A DNA stretch of 64,000 nt, taken from Rhabditophanes sp. KR3021. Its lineage: Eukaryota; Nematoda; Chromadorea; Rhabditida; Alloionematidae. Both the position numbers and the translations under genes were made by a program. Under the pieces are notes generated by a model. That model had not been told where the DNA came from. It was given only the letters and a program-made list of their open reading frames with translations, and did no database searches. Within the stretch, counting starts at the first letter, position 1. Each line of letters begins with the position of its first letter. Positions 26,526 to 37,949 of this stretch are shown here, piece after piece. Location: assembly GCA_963281155.1 (NCBI GenBank), contig CAUJLY010000006.1:2976001-3040000 (forward strand). The letters run 5' to 3'.

Positions 26526-28163
26526 ATGGATTTGGCTAATATTGGAAGTCCTGGATCTAAAAAGCCATGGTTAAATAAAAATGGAGCAGGTTCCTCGACA
26601 TCACGAGATATTTTACGTGATTTCATAAGAAAAATGCCAAGAGATAAAGTAATCAAAATATTGGCACCGTTCAAAGCTGGTATTCTTCACGAACAAACAC
26701 TACTGCAGATTGACATAACGTAAGCTTAATCAAATCCTTAGTGCATTCAACCAATTAGTCAATACATTTTGTGTAATCACCTTTCCTTTTACTAATCATT
26801 TTTATTACCACCGATATATTATAATCTCATTAACAATATAACAGGTAAATGTGTTTATAGAGATTATTCACTTGATCACGTTATAGTACCAATCACAGTC
26901 GAAGAATTTTTAGAAGATGCCGGTGAGTCAACTTTATTAAATTAAAAATGGGATTAAAGTAAAAATCACCTTAATTATGACGTAATTATTAAAAACATAT
27001 AAAAAGAATTTATAATATGTATGTACATAATACTAATTTTTCTATGCAGGTCAAACTTGGAAAAAATGGTTTCATGGCATGTCAACAATTATTGATATGG
27101 TTGAAGCTACCACTAATATCGTATCAACGGGATCAGTTCAAGTGACAAATCATCAAATTAATAGTATTGAACGTTACGAAACAATGGGTGATAGTGATTC
27201 AGTCGACTTACCACCCACTGATTTTATTAAAGAATTTATCTACAAAATGCCGCAACCCAAAAAACGATTATTATTACAGGGTGCTCAGTATGGATTGATT
27301 ACCGAATATTCATTAATAAACATCCCTAATGTCAATGGTTCAAGTAATGTTGAAGTTAACCTGAGAAAAGTATTAGATATCATCAAAGAGGAACAAAGGG
27401 TTGTAGTAACAAATGAAAAAGAAGAACATTGGTTAGCAAGTTTGTTTTTTGCATCTCATTATTCTTCAACGGATTTTATGAATTCAAAGCAATTAGAATG
27501 TGAATTGCGAAAAATTAAAATAGCAAGGCAGTCAATGTCTTTTTGGTATTCAATTTTATTTACATTCATGACACTAGCAACTTTTGCTTCTCATATTTGG
27601 TCAACAGTTACTAATTTCGAGGATATGCAAGTATTAATGGGTGTCGGAATAACAACTTTCATATTAATAGTATCGTCGGGTTTGATTGCTTCATTGATTT
27701 ATTTGGTATCTTATATGGTTGCCTTTATGTTTTGTACAGAAACTTCGCTAAAAAGAAAGGGATTGTCCGATCACATTCCTGTCAACCCTTCAAAAACCTT
27801 TATTTACTTTAGGCAAGTGTGCAATTAATTAATTATTGAGCAAATATTAAAGTAACGTTTTTTAAATAGCTGTCGTTTTTTAAATATTCATAACTGAAGT
27901 TCCTTAATAATCTATTTACATTCTTTTACAGTGAATTACATTATTTCAAACTACGTATCAAAATAACCAAGATCATTCAATTCATATTAATTTGGTATAC
28001 AATAGGACTTTCTATATTTGCTCACATAAATGAACTGAACATCTATCCAGCCCTCGTTTGCGTCATATCTAATGGATTTGGATTGACACTCTTTGCCAGA
28101 ATTTCATATTTTTTCAGAGCATGTCGAATGTCTAAGAACCAAATCATTCTACATGCAAGATGA
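26526..28163 (+). CDS. Unrecognised four-helix membrane protein with an N-terminal internal repeat
   Basis: Four exons: 26526-26719, 26861-26922, 27050-27812 and 27932-28163, about 416 aa. The cytosolic-looking N-terminal half has two related segments: RDFIRKMPRDKVIKILAPFK (then GILHEQTLL) at about residues 36-64, and KEFIYKMPQPKKRLLLQGAQ (then YGLITEYSLI) about 100 residues later. The C-terminal half has two helix pairs (SFWYSILFTFMTLATFA, then VGITTFILIVSSGLIASLIY; FILIWYTIGLSIFAHI, then LVCVISNGFGLTLFARISYF) and ends basic (HAR). Intron 3 (27813-27931) starts with GC (TTTAG/GCAAGT) and ends TTTTACAG; only this junction keeps the frame. No signal peptide is visible. I do not recognise the family and assign no function. 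The splice model is supported by phase, not by homology. Confidence 0.65.
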
Positions 28164-29504
28164 TGTCATACAAACATAATTTAAATCCGCAATTTAATAT
28201 TATATTACCCATTTTTTACTCTACTTTATGTACAACCGGCAGTATTTTGGCAAATAGCAAAGTGTAGCAATTTGAAATCTAAAAAGTTAATGATAATACT
28301 AAAATAAAATTGTTTCTAATTTAATGATGTCCTTGATTTACGAAATGAGTAAAGGCAGAATAAAAAATGATATAAAACATAAAGTTTCCCTTGTTGCAAT
28401 ATTAAGGTATTTGATAAAGATTTCATTTCAAGTATCCAATTATCATAAAAGTAATGCAATCACAAAGTACACTGCTTTGAGTTAGTTTAATAATGGGTTT
28501 TCTATATTTATTTCAAAAATAAAGAAAAGTATATTCCATTGAATATATGTGCATATACTAGAACAATTGCAAAGTATGTACTTGAAGTTTAAACAATATT
28601 TTTTAATGAATCACAATAAATAATCTGACTGATGATGTACCTTATATTCAAACATGACAGGCATGTCAAAGGAGGGAATAAATTCAGTTAAAAAAAGATT
28701 GTCTTATCATTTTCAATATTTTTTCCTCTTGGTTCAACTCCATATCATTTAAGACGAGTAGCAGGATCTAATAATTGTCAAAAAAGTTTGAATTGTAGCC
28801 TTCATCTAACTTTAAGTACCAGGACCTCGTACATTTCCAAAAAGCTTAATTTTTAGTCTTTTAATATTAATATATATACATAAATATTGGTATACACATT
28901 AATATCTGAGACAATTAATCTTATTTCTTCTTTTTAGAATATAAATATATTATTATATCTTGCTTATGATCAGCTTTCACGAAAAATTATATTTAGTGTT
29001 CTTTCTTGATTATAAATTATTTTAAAGTATGTATGTGTGTGATTTTTTAACAAAATTAACCTTTTGCCACACATTTTCAATTGTACTCTCTCAGCAATTT
29101 TTTTATATTTTGCTAATGCCATTGTACAACTTATATTTAAGCGATGAAGACACTTACCTACGCAAAAAAGCGCTCTAATCAGAGATAAAAATATATGTAC
29201 ATGTTGTGATATATTTTAAAGCTCAAATTGCGATCCACCTACGCATTTGCCACATAATAAAAAAATAAGTGATAGAAGAAGGTTTCGGGAGTATATTGTT
29301 GTATTAATATGAGAACTAAATATATTATTATTCATTAAATTTTGAAAAGACTTCACTCATTCTCTCATATAATTAAACAATCACTGTTTATTTATATTAT
29401 ATCATTTGTATCAATCAACTTCAAAATGTGTAAAACATTAATATTATTCCATTCTTAATAACTAGAACATTTACCTAATTGTTACATTACATTTTAGGTA
29501 CATT
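28164..29504. other. Intergenic, nothing recognised
   Basis: Very AT-rich spacer with no supportable gene. It ends with a strong acceptor (CATTTTAG, ending 29497) only 7 nt before the next ATG, which marks a leader intron or trans-splice site for the Ig gene. Confidence 0.5.
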
Positions 29505-30200
29505 ATGGCTCCCCCAACTATTTATGGTGAACCCAAGATTATTCCCACTGATAATGGGAATGTTGTATTAGAATTCACATCTGCTGGAGGTGTAGATGTA
29601 TCCAAGACCAAGTGGAGCTTTGGAGAAACGGCCATCACTGAAGGACCCCAATACAAATTGTCAAACTCTGATGAAGGAGGCAAGCGCTTTAAATTCCAAT
29701 GCGAAATCTTAGTAAGTAAACATGCTTATTTGTCTTATCCAACAATAATATTTGTAGAACTTTGAAAAAGCTCAAGCTGGAGAATACAAAGCTGTCGTTT
29801 ATAACAATGATGGTGACAATTATTGTACATTCAACGTTCAAGCTGGAAGTAAGCAAATCGCATTTTTTGCTTATTAATAATTGAATAATTTTTTCCAGAT
29901 GCCCCAGACTTTTATGATAAACCGAAAATTGTTCAAAAGGACGATGGAAACGTCATTGCAATTAAAGTCAGAGCCAAGTCCCACATTGAAATGAAGGCTG
30001 ACTGGTTCAAAGACGACAAACCACTTCGTGCTTCTGATCGCGTCAAACTTGTTACAAAGAAAGATACTAAAGATAAAGATGGAACCTTATTTCTCCTCGA
30101 AATTACTGGACCCCAAAAAGAAGATGAAGCTAAATACAAGTGTGTAGTAAAGAATGCTGAAGGTCAAAACCAACAATCACTTAACTTGGTATTTGGATAA
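29505..30200 (+). CDS. Small two-domain I-set Ig protein, muscle (dim-1/titin) type
   Basis: Three exons: 29505-29711, 29758-29848 and 29899-30200, giving about 199 aa. There is no signal peptide or membrane helix, so it is probably intracellular. Two Ig I-set domains: residues about 5-100 (EPKIIPTDNGNVVLEF ... AGEYKAVVYNNDGD) and about 103-199 (KPKIVQKDDGNVIAIKV ... EAKYKCVVKNAEGQ). The opening 'KPKI-x-x-DDGN' pattern and tryptophan core (ADWFKDDKPL) are those of intracellular Ig domains in titin/twitchin relatives and the nematode muscle-attachment protein DIM-1. A sarcomere or attachment role is inferred. It is much shorter than DIM-1 or twitchin, but the ATG near a splice acceptor and the in-frame stop argue that it is complete. 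Confidence 0.75.
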
Positions 30201-33200
30201 TTCTGTTTCACGGAAATTATGACTCAATCTCATTCATGAATTTTAACCAAACTTATAGTCCACCCTTTTGATATTGGCATCAATGTAAAGGATTTAATTT
30301 TCTAGCAAATTTATTTTACATTTACAACTTTATTAAATTGTTTACATTGCACACGTCTTTTTATTACATCTTTTAAAATGTTTATGATCAACTTCTAGTT
30401 TAATAAATATATATAAATTTGGAACTTATAAATATTATAAAAATGATATATGGAACTTATGGGAAGTACTAATTTCAAAATTGGACATAAATTTTTAAGT
30501 ATGTGAAAAAAGAGAATTATAATTGCATAATTTAATCTTCTTAAAGCGAACTTCGCACGGCTGTACCTTAATTAATTTTTATATAAGGTTCGATTGAATA
30601 ATTAAATGTGTTTGGTCGAATTTCAAATATGCAAACTCTAATCTTATTATTTTGTCAATTTATGCCATATTTTAATTACTTTAAACTTGTCATCGTAACA
30701 GCCTCACAGTTTAGTGATAGTTGCCAGATAGTACGTGGATAGTTTCGATAGTTACTACTTTAGTAATGCTTACTTGCAAACATTTTTTACAGTGTAATTT
30801 ATTTACCTGCGATCATATTAAATTGTTTATAAAATTGCCTATTAAAATGCTTATTATTATTCATTGTTGTACTTGGATTTAGAAGGCTTAAACGTCATAA
30901 ACATTCCCCCACGACAATTTAACAGCAATTTTTTGATTTTATTAATTAAGTATAAATTTAAATTTATGTGTTTATTGCTTACCCTTACTAACTTAATGCA
31001 TATATAAATTTAAATTAATATACTTAGAGGCTGAGAAGCATATAAATATCTTTAATACACGAAGAACCAGAAAACACACATTAAAATGCCATTAATTTAA
31101 CATAACACAACAAAAGTATAAATGAAGATTATCCAATTTTATTGTAGAACAATCTTTAATTGACACTATTAAGACATACTTAAAATCCCCATATAACATT
31201 TCTGCGATGAGTTTAATATATGGAAAATAGAAGTACACTAAACACACATATTAATTAATTACAGCTTTTCTGTTTCATATTCTCTTCATTCCCAGAGATC
31301 ACATTTAAGTTACATAAAAGAGTAGTATCGAAAAGTTGTCTGTGTGGATTTTTTGAGGTAATGGATAGAAAAAAGAGGCTAAAGTTTTCTTAACAAACCA
31401 TACAAGTAGGGATGTTTAAGATGAGATAAAACATTTTTTTATCACTATAATGTATTGACAATTAGCCCATCATCGTCCATCATACTTATTTTGGTTTAAG
31501 TATGCGTATAAAAATGCGTTGAATTAGTTGCTAATTGTGTAACTATGATTAGTGTCACCATTCAAATGATGTATCGAAAATATTAAACAAATGTCCCTAT
31601 AATACCTTTTAATGTCATACTTTTTTATATTATTTTTGGCTAATCGCATATATAAATCTAAAAGTTATAAATTGAATAATGACTAGTTAGGTAGTAAAAG
31701 TTAGCCTCAACAGTTAAGTTCATGATTGAATTCATTAGTATGCTATGTAAGATGTTTATTAATGATTGGCCCAATAATCATCCGATTGGCATTAAGTTTG
31801 ATATAACATTTGTTTTTTGACACTTATTTTAATGGGTATCGAATAAATTAACATGCATTATATGGTTGCAAGGATGAGTAAGAAAAAGATTTAAGTTAAC
31901 TTTTCCGTTTCATAAGAAGTTTATATTTGGTTAGAAGCAGTGTTGGATATTGCTTCGAGCATATTTTTATATAACTGCTAATTAGACGGTACCGTCAAAA
32001 GGATATGACAGTTAATTGTTAATATCATGACATTGCATTGTATACTTTCCCGTTGATTGAGACAGTTTTCTTTTGTTTGGGTATCGTCTTAGCGCATTTC
32101 AAGCTATGATCTAATAAGCGTGTGCCGCTTATCGTTAATTGCGGAGACCGAATTAAATATATATCAGTTTAGGGCATCTTCTTTTAGGAAAGTACCGACT
32201 TACTTCTGCACCATTCGGAAATGAGCGCATCAATATAGTGGATACTGCTTATATGATAATTATTCTCCATAAACAGTAGTCAGTAATCTTGCCTCTAATC
32301 TAAAGAATGCTAGTGCAGTTAATGGGTAAGCACTTGAACTTTTAATTGTTTTCGGCAGTCCGGTTAATTAAATAAATTTATGACAACAAAAACAACAGTT
32401 GGGTGAGAAGCGTTGGATCAGATAACTTCTGCCGTGAATCACCTTTTCATTCTTCCCCTATCAAGTGCAATCTTTTTCTGCTTGTTTTTTGACTGACAAT
32501 ACATAAATACATCCAAATAACATGGTATTCATAAAGAAATGATTTCAAAATCAAGTTCACACTACCAATATTCTTTGTACGCCAACGAATGATACATTAA
32601 TCATAAAATACCATGTAATTTGATAGTTAATTTTTAAGAGGAAGCAGATACAAATGTTTTGCTTTTAAAGAACAGTTTTGTACAAAATTACTATTGCTAA
32701 CTTAGTAATTTCCTTTGAATTAAATTGACGGAAATGAGTTAAAATCAAACATTTAATTGATACTACAATGTTAGTGTTATAATATTTTATGCGATTAAAG
32801 TTTTATTGCGTGTGCCGTAACTTTTTTAATTTATTTAGTGAATTCAATAAAAAATGTATAATTTTTCCCCTCAACAATGTAATGGTTCTTGTGTGAGTGT
32901 GCATTTTTTGAAGATAATCAGTATAATTTGATCTTTTTTTTAATATAAATGGATAACGATTTCTCTAGACAAAAACATTAATTGTGAAATATTCTGGTAT
33001 CATTTGTTTATTTGACAGTAAAAGTACAAAGCTGACACGTTTTTTAACAATACAAATGTTTTATATTATTTCACTTAATGTAATTAAACAATTTCTTTGT
33101 TTTCCACAATTTTACAGGTGCCTTAAGAAGGTTAATTACTTGTGGCGGCTTTTGTGTCACTTTTAAAAGAAAAGGAACTATTCGAATGTGTATCCCTTCC

Positions 33201-35421
33201 TCACGTTATTACAAATTATGTAAAATTGCTATGAGTAATTCATACTTTTGCCATTGATCCTCTACTAACATCAACTAAGTCTATTAGTGGTATTGCAAAA
33301 ACACTTGTTTATTATCCATTTATGATAAAACAATAAAATTGCTGCTGATTTGCAACAACAGAACCCATCTAATCACAAACATCGGTTCCTACTACTATTT
33401 ATCTAAACTTAAATATCCAAATGCCAACATTATGTTTTTGTATCAGGACAAAAATATAGTCTTAATATTGCTGTCGCATAAACATTAATTGATAGATGAA
33501 ATTACACTTCATTTTTGTTAATTCAAATTATATTTCACTGAACACAGCTATTAATTATAATTTTAAAGGTCTTTAAATTAATATAATTTTTATTTCAATA
33601 AGCTTGTTGACTCACTGAATAAGTATGAACACGGCTCCATTATTCCATTCATAGGCAAAATAATAATAATTTCCTTATTATGCTCTCCTTGGAGCTTAAA
33701 ATTTTATTTCTTTGATAAATGTTCCAATAGATAAAACCTAACATAGTATTTTCATTAACGACTTCTAATTAAGAAGTGAATGCTCACCACTAAATTATTT
33801 TTAATACAATTTAATATAACTTTAATTCAAAAGTTATCTCATTATTATAATAATTGTCAAATATTTGAAAGTCAATATTTAAATACAATTAAAACTTAAG
33901 TAATTACTTGAGCTATCATCTTTCACCATTTCTTTATGTAGTTTACACACGTACCTCACCAAAAGTTTTTTGAGGGGCAATGTCTTTATGAACTGTTAAA
34001 AGGCAATTAAGGCTTATAAACACTTATTTTATATCAAATATTGTTAATACCCATGTTTAACATAACGACTTTCCATAATTTCAATGGTTTACTAATTTGT
34101 TTAAATGAGCAAAAAACACATACTAATTGAAAAGGTTCTCTTTTTGATACTTAACTTTTTATCTAATATCCCTGATAATATACTTAATACATATATTTAA
34201 ATATAAAAGTAAACCATAAAAACACAGATGTTGCAGAAATGTTATATTTGTTTATGATTCTCATTGCTGACAGTACTAACTCATGCAAAATATCCAACTG
34301 TGATTCCATCACAAAGAGGTCGTTTGTTTTCAATTTAATAAATATCTCCATTGTCTTTCTTTAATATTATAAATTTAACATTCCACCAACTTTTTCAATT
34401 TATCACAAACTTTCAGTTTATAATTGATTATAAGTGAAAGCAAATTTGAAATAAAAATATTCTTTCACTTAATTATATCTAAACTTCCAGTCTATTGATA
34501 TTGCAATTTAAGGATCTCCAACCTATGCGTTAAGGCTCATTAAAAATTTTGCCGTTTTAATTAAATTTTTATTTCCTTTAATTTAGTGTTTAATAAAGTG
34601 CTTATTATATTAAAATTCGCAAGGCTTATTTACTTTTTTTTAATTTATGATGATTCTTGACCACACCCTTTGAGACATAACATTTTATCAAGCCAAATGT
34701 GATTATTAGTCAGACCATTATCACATAATTGTGAATTGTGACGGTGGGATTGTTTAAATCTAGGGGCAGAGATGCCATAACATCCCTCTAAATTCACACA
34801 ATAATATCTCATTCTTTACCATTATTTATACACTTTTTTAATTAATCAAATTGTGGTAGTCATTACAACATATTTTCTATTTCAATTCTTGTCTACTTAT
34901 TTAATTATCATAGATGATGATCACACGTTGCCTATTGGCATATACATATCAAAATTAACACTTTTTATGTATTTATTATGTATGTAAAAAACACATCTCA
35001 TCCATTTTTCGAACACTTGTAACTTAAAATTAAGGGTGTTATAAGCTTATAATCCATTAAATATAAATGTTAAGCGGCATATTAATATTTTTCTTAAATG
35101 AAAGAGATGTATGCCTAGGCCAATCAGAAGCATCCGTCTAAACCCAAAATGAAGGGTGGCTTTTAGGAGGAGTTTAGAGATTGGTCTATTCACTCTTCAT
35201 TACACTTCATTATATTTTTTAAATTGTGTTTATGTCTTGTTAACTTGCTAATCATATCAAAGAGCGATTGCTTGAACCTTAATTTGTTTAAGGTTCTTTA
35301 ATACATCCCCTCATTTTTATTTATTATTAATTTTTACTTTTTTTGCAGATTATTTCACTTTACACATATTTTATTTTTGTCTTCCTACACTCTGGACCCA
35401 TCTTTTTCATTATTAAAACAA
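30201..35421. other. Large gene-free interval upstream of the MSX gene
   Basis: About 5.2 kb with no convincing open frame or RNA gene. Several short patches are less AT-rich than the background (about 32040-32240, 32380-32460, 34730-34790, 35105-35200), as expected of cis-regulatory elements near a developmental transcription factor. The last patch holds a CCAAT box pair (listed separately). The 60-codon ORF at 32984-33166 has no coding character. Confidence 0.45.
35120..35184 (+). promoter_or_regulatory. Paired inverted CCAAT boxes upstream of MSX
   Basis: A forward CCAAT (35120-35124, in GGCCAATCAG) and an inverted one (ATTGG, 35180-35184) lie 55 nt apart in a locally GC-enriched patch about 240-300 nt before the MSX start codon. 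This is the layout of NF-Y-type promoter elements. The site sequences are seen directly; promoter function is inferred. Confidence 0.35.
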
Positions 35422-37949
35422 ATGTCAAGTGATATGATGTCTGATCAAAGAAACATTAAAACACCAGCACGCAAATCTGCCTTTAATGTTGTCGATTTGT
35501 TGTCATCAAGCAAGAGTAGCGATCCCGACAAGGAAACATCTTCCAACAACGATGTATCTTCCTCTTCATCTTCAACTTCCCCAGAAGCTAAAATGATTCC
35601 ATGTATCATGCCTAGTCCAGCTGATCTAGCTACTCTGATGTTCTCGGGATCGAACAATCCTCTCACGATGCCCTCTCCAGTTAACCCCCTATTTAACTAC
35701 CAAAACCTGGATCCCTCCACAGCTATGTTCATCTTGCGAGCTGCCAATTTCCAACAAGCTCACCAGCAACTATATACAACACCAAAAAGTGAACTATCGC
35801 CAAACGATTCCCTAAGTCCTTGTTCCCCCTCTTCTTTCTACCCAAACCAATCATTTGCCTGGAAACTTAACCACTCAAAAGGAAGTTGTGACGAAAAGTG
35901 TGAATCACCATGTAAGTCACCATCCATACAGTATTACAATCTAACGCCATTGTTAAATTATTTTAGCAGATCTAAAAGTTCACCCCAACATTTCTAAGTG
36001 CATGCTTCGCAAGCACAAAAATAATCGCAAGCCACGAACACCTTTCTCATCTAACCAATTGTTGTCGCTTGAGAAAAAGTTCCAAATAAAACAGTATCTT
36101 TCAATAGCCGAACGTGCCGAGTTCAGCGCTTCACTTAGCCTTACAGAAACGCAGGTCAAGATTTGGTTTCAGGTATGTTGTTTTAATAAGATCATTAAAA
36201 AGTGACACATTATTATTAATGAGATGAGTAGTAGAGTTGTTGCGTGTTTAGTCAATCTAAACACTGTTAATCATCATTATTCTTTTGAGTTATGTACTTC
36301 TATTGTTATATAATCCTTGATGCTATTTACGGTGAATGGTTTGAATAATAATGGATATATACTTATTTATATATTATATGCATATTGTCATCATCATTAC
36401 CAATCTTTTACTTATTAAGTTGTTGATGAAGGAGAGGGTTTGATAAAAATATTGCTAGTAATTATATGAATAGGCATATTAAGGGATTTGAGTATACATT
36501 GTGTATGGTAGTAAAAACAAGTTTACGATACCTAACAAAGAGAGTGTTAATGATGCTTCATCTGTCACCAGCAGATTTTCGTCTCCAGAAAAGATTAGTA
36601 CTTGTTTATTAGATTGGTGGCAATATTTGCGCACACACAAATAAAATTTCCATTCTCATCTTATTATACAACCTGTGCTGGGGCGCGTACAAAGGAAATT
36701 GTCAAATAAATAAGATAAATTTTATTTTCTCATTAATTGCTTTAATGAGTGCGGGTATAATTTTCATTGTTCTGTTGCAACAATACCGCCAACCAGCTAA
36801 CACCAACTAATCTTAACGAATTTGATATAAACGTCTTTATTGCTATAATAACATAGACAGACACATTAGGATGGATGGTAGTGCACTCTAGTTACGATAC
36901 ATTTATGAATGCTTAATTAATTTAGCTCAATACTGAGAAAGTTAAGATAAGATAAGATAATTGAAATTCATCATGCCAATTAAGAGAAAAGCGTTCTACT
37001 ACTAAGAATTTTATAACCAATTTACAGTACACACAATTATCTCATAAATGTCCGCCACTTCAATACTCAATACTCTTAAACAGTCGTATTTTGGAGAAAT
37101 TACACCACAAACATACTTTAAATTAATTTTAGCTCTTCACAATTATAACTTCTCCACAATATTGTTGTTATGTTGATAGTGTTGGTTTTAATTAGAATAA
37201 TAAGCTATATCATCAGCTGTTATTGTGTCAATAAAATTGCGTGATCAAGATTATTATATGAGGGTTGACCTCAGCGCCAAGTACGATCTCTTTATTATAA
37301 TAAGTTGCAAGATGTTCTTAGTTTGGGAAGGTGATTTTTGAATGATAATAGGCAGTTGTCATGCGCTTATCCTTAGACTGACGTCTCTAATAGGGTGTAA
37401 TTTGAGTATAATGTGAACCATACCTAAAAAGTATTTATAAATGAAGACACCTCGTAATCCTTTGATTAAGAACCTTAATTGTATGTTTCAAAAAATGTGA
37501 ACCAACAAGTAATACTTCTCAGTCTCTGAATAATCTTTCTTATAATCACAGGTTTCAAATTTAATACACATTTGCTAAAATTACATTAAGCTTAATTTAA
37601 AAGTGCCAACAATTTATCATTATATGTTCTCTGGTAATGATTTGTCAAATAAATTAGCCAATCGACTTACCGCTTTCTTCTTCTTATTCTTTGATTGATT
37701 AGGTATATGTTAGAATAACAATTTAATGAAAATAAAAATATTGCCTTGTCAAACAATTTGACAATGAAAATAAATCTTATTTTATTCCAGAACCGTCGTG
37801 CCAAGTCAAAAAGATTACAAGAAGCTGAAGATGAGAAGGTAAAGTTTGCTCAAGCTTCAGCTATAGCAACTGCCGTTTCAATGACTGGAGGAATAGATAA
37901 TTCCAATTCATTTCTTCAATTTGCTTATTCAAACGCACAACCATGGTGA
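35422..37949 (+). CDS. MSX: MSX-class homeobox transcription factor
   Basis: Three exons: 35422-35911, 35967-36172 and 37791-37949, about 284 aa. The homeodomain starts about residue 185 ([20 protein letters not shown]) and continues [20 protein letters not shown], then [21 protein letters not shown]. The intron splits it after [22 protein letters not shown] and KRLQEAE are diagnostic of the MSX/vab-15 class of nuclear, usually repressive, regulators of neural and muscle patterning. The Ser-rich N-terminal region contains FNVVDLLSS near residue 20, similar to an eh1 Groucho-binding motif. ATG 35422 is chosen because the upstream frame has none; a TTTTTTGCAG acceptor ends at 35349, so 5' coding sequence or a leader could be spliced on. 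Confidence 0.92.
36173..37790 (+). other. Large MSX intron
   Basis: A 1618-nt intron inside the homeodomain (GTATGT ... TTTATTCCAG), over ten times the usual intron length in this window. It contains a GATAA-repeat tract near 36945 and no nested gene that I can see. Its size suggests regulatory content, which is inference. Confidence 0.6.
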
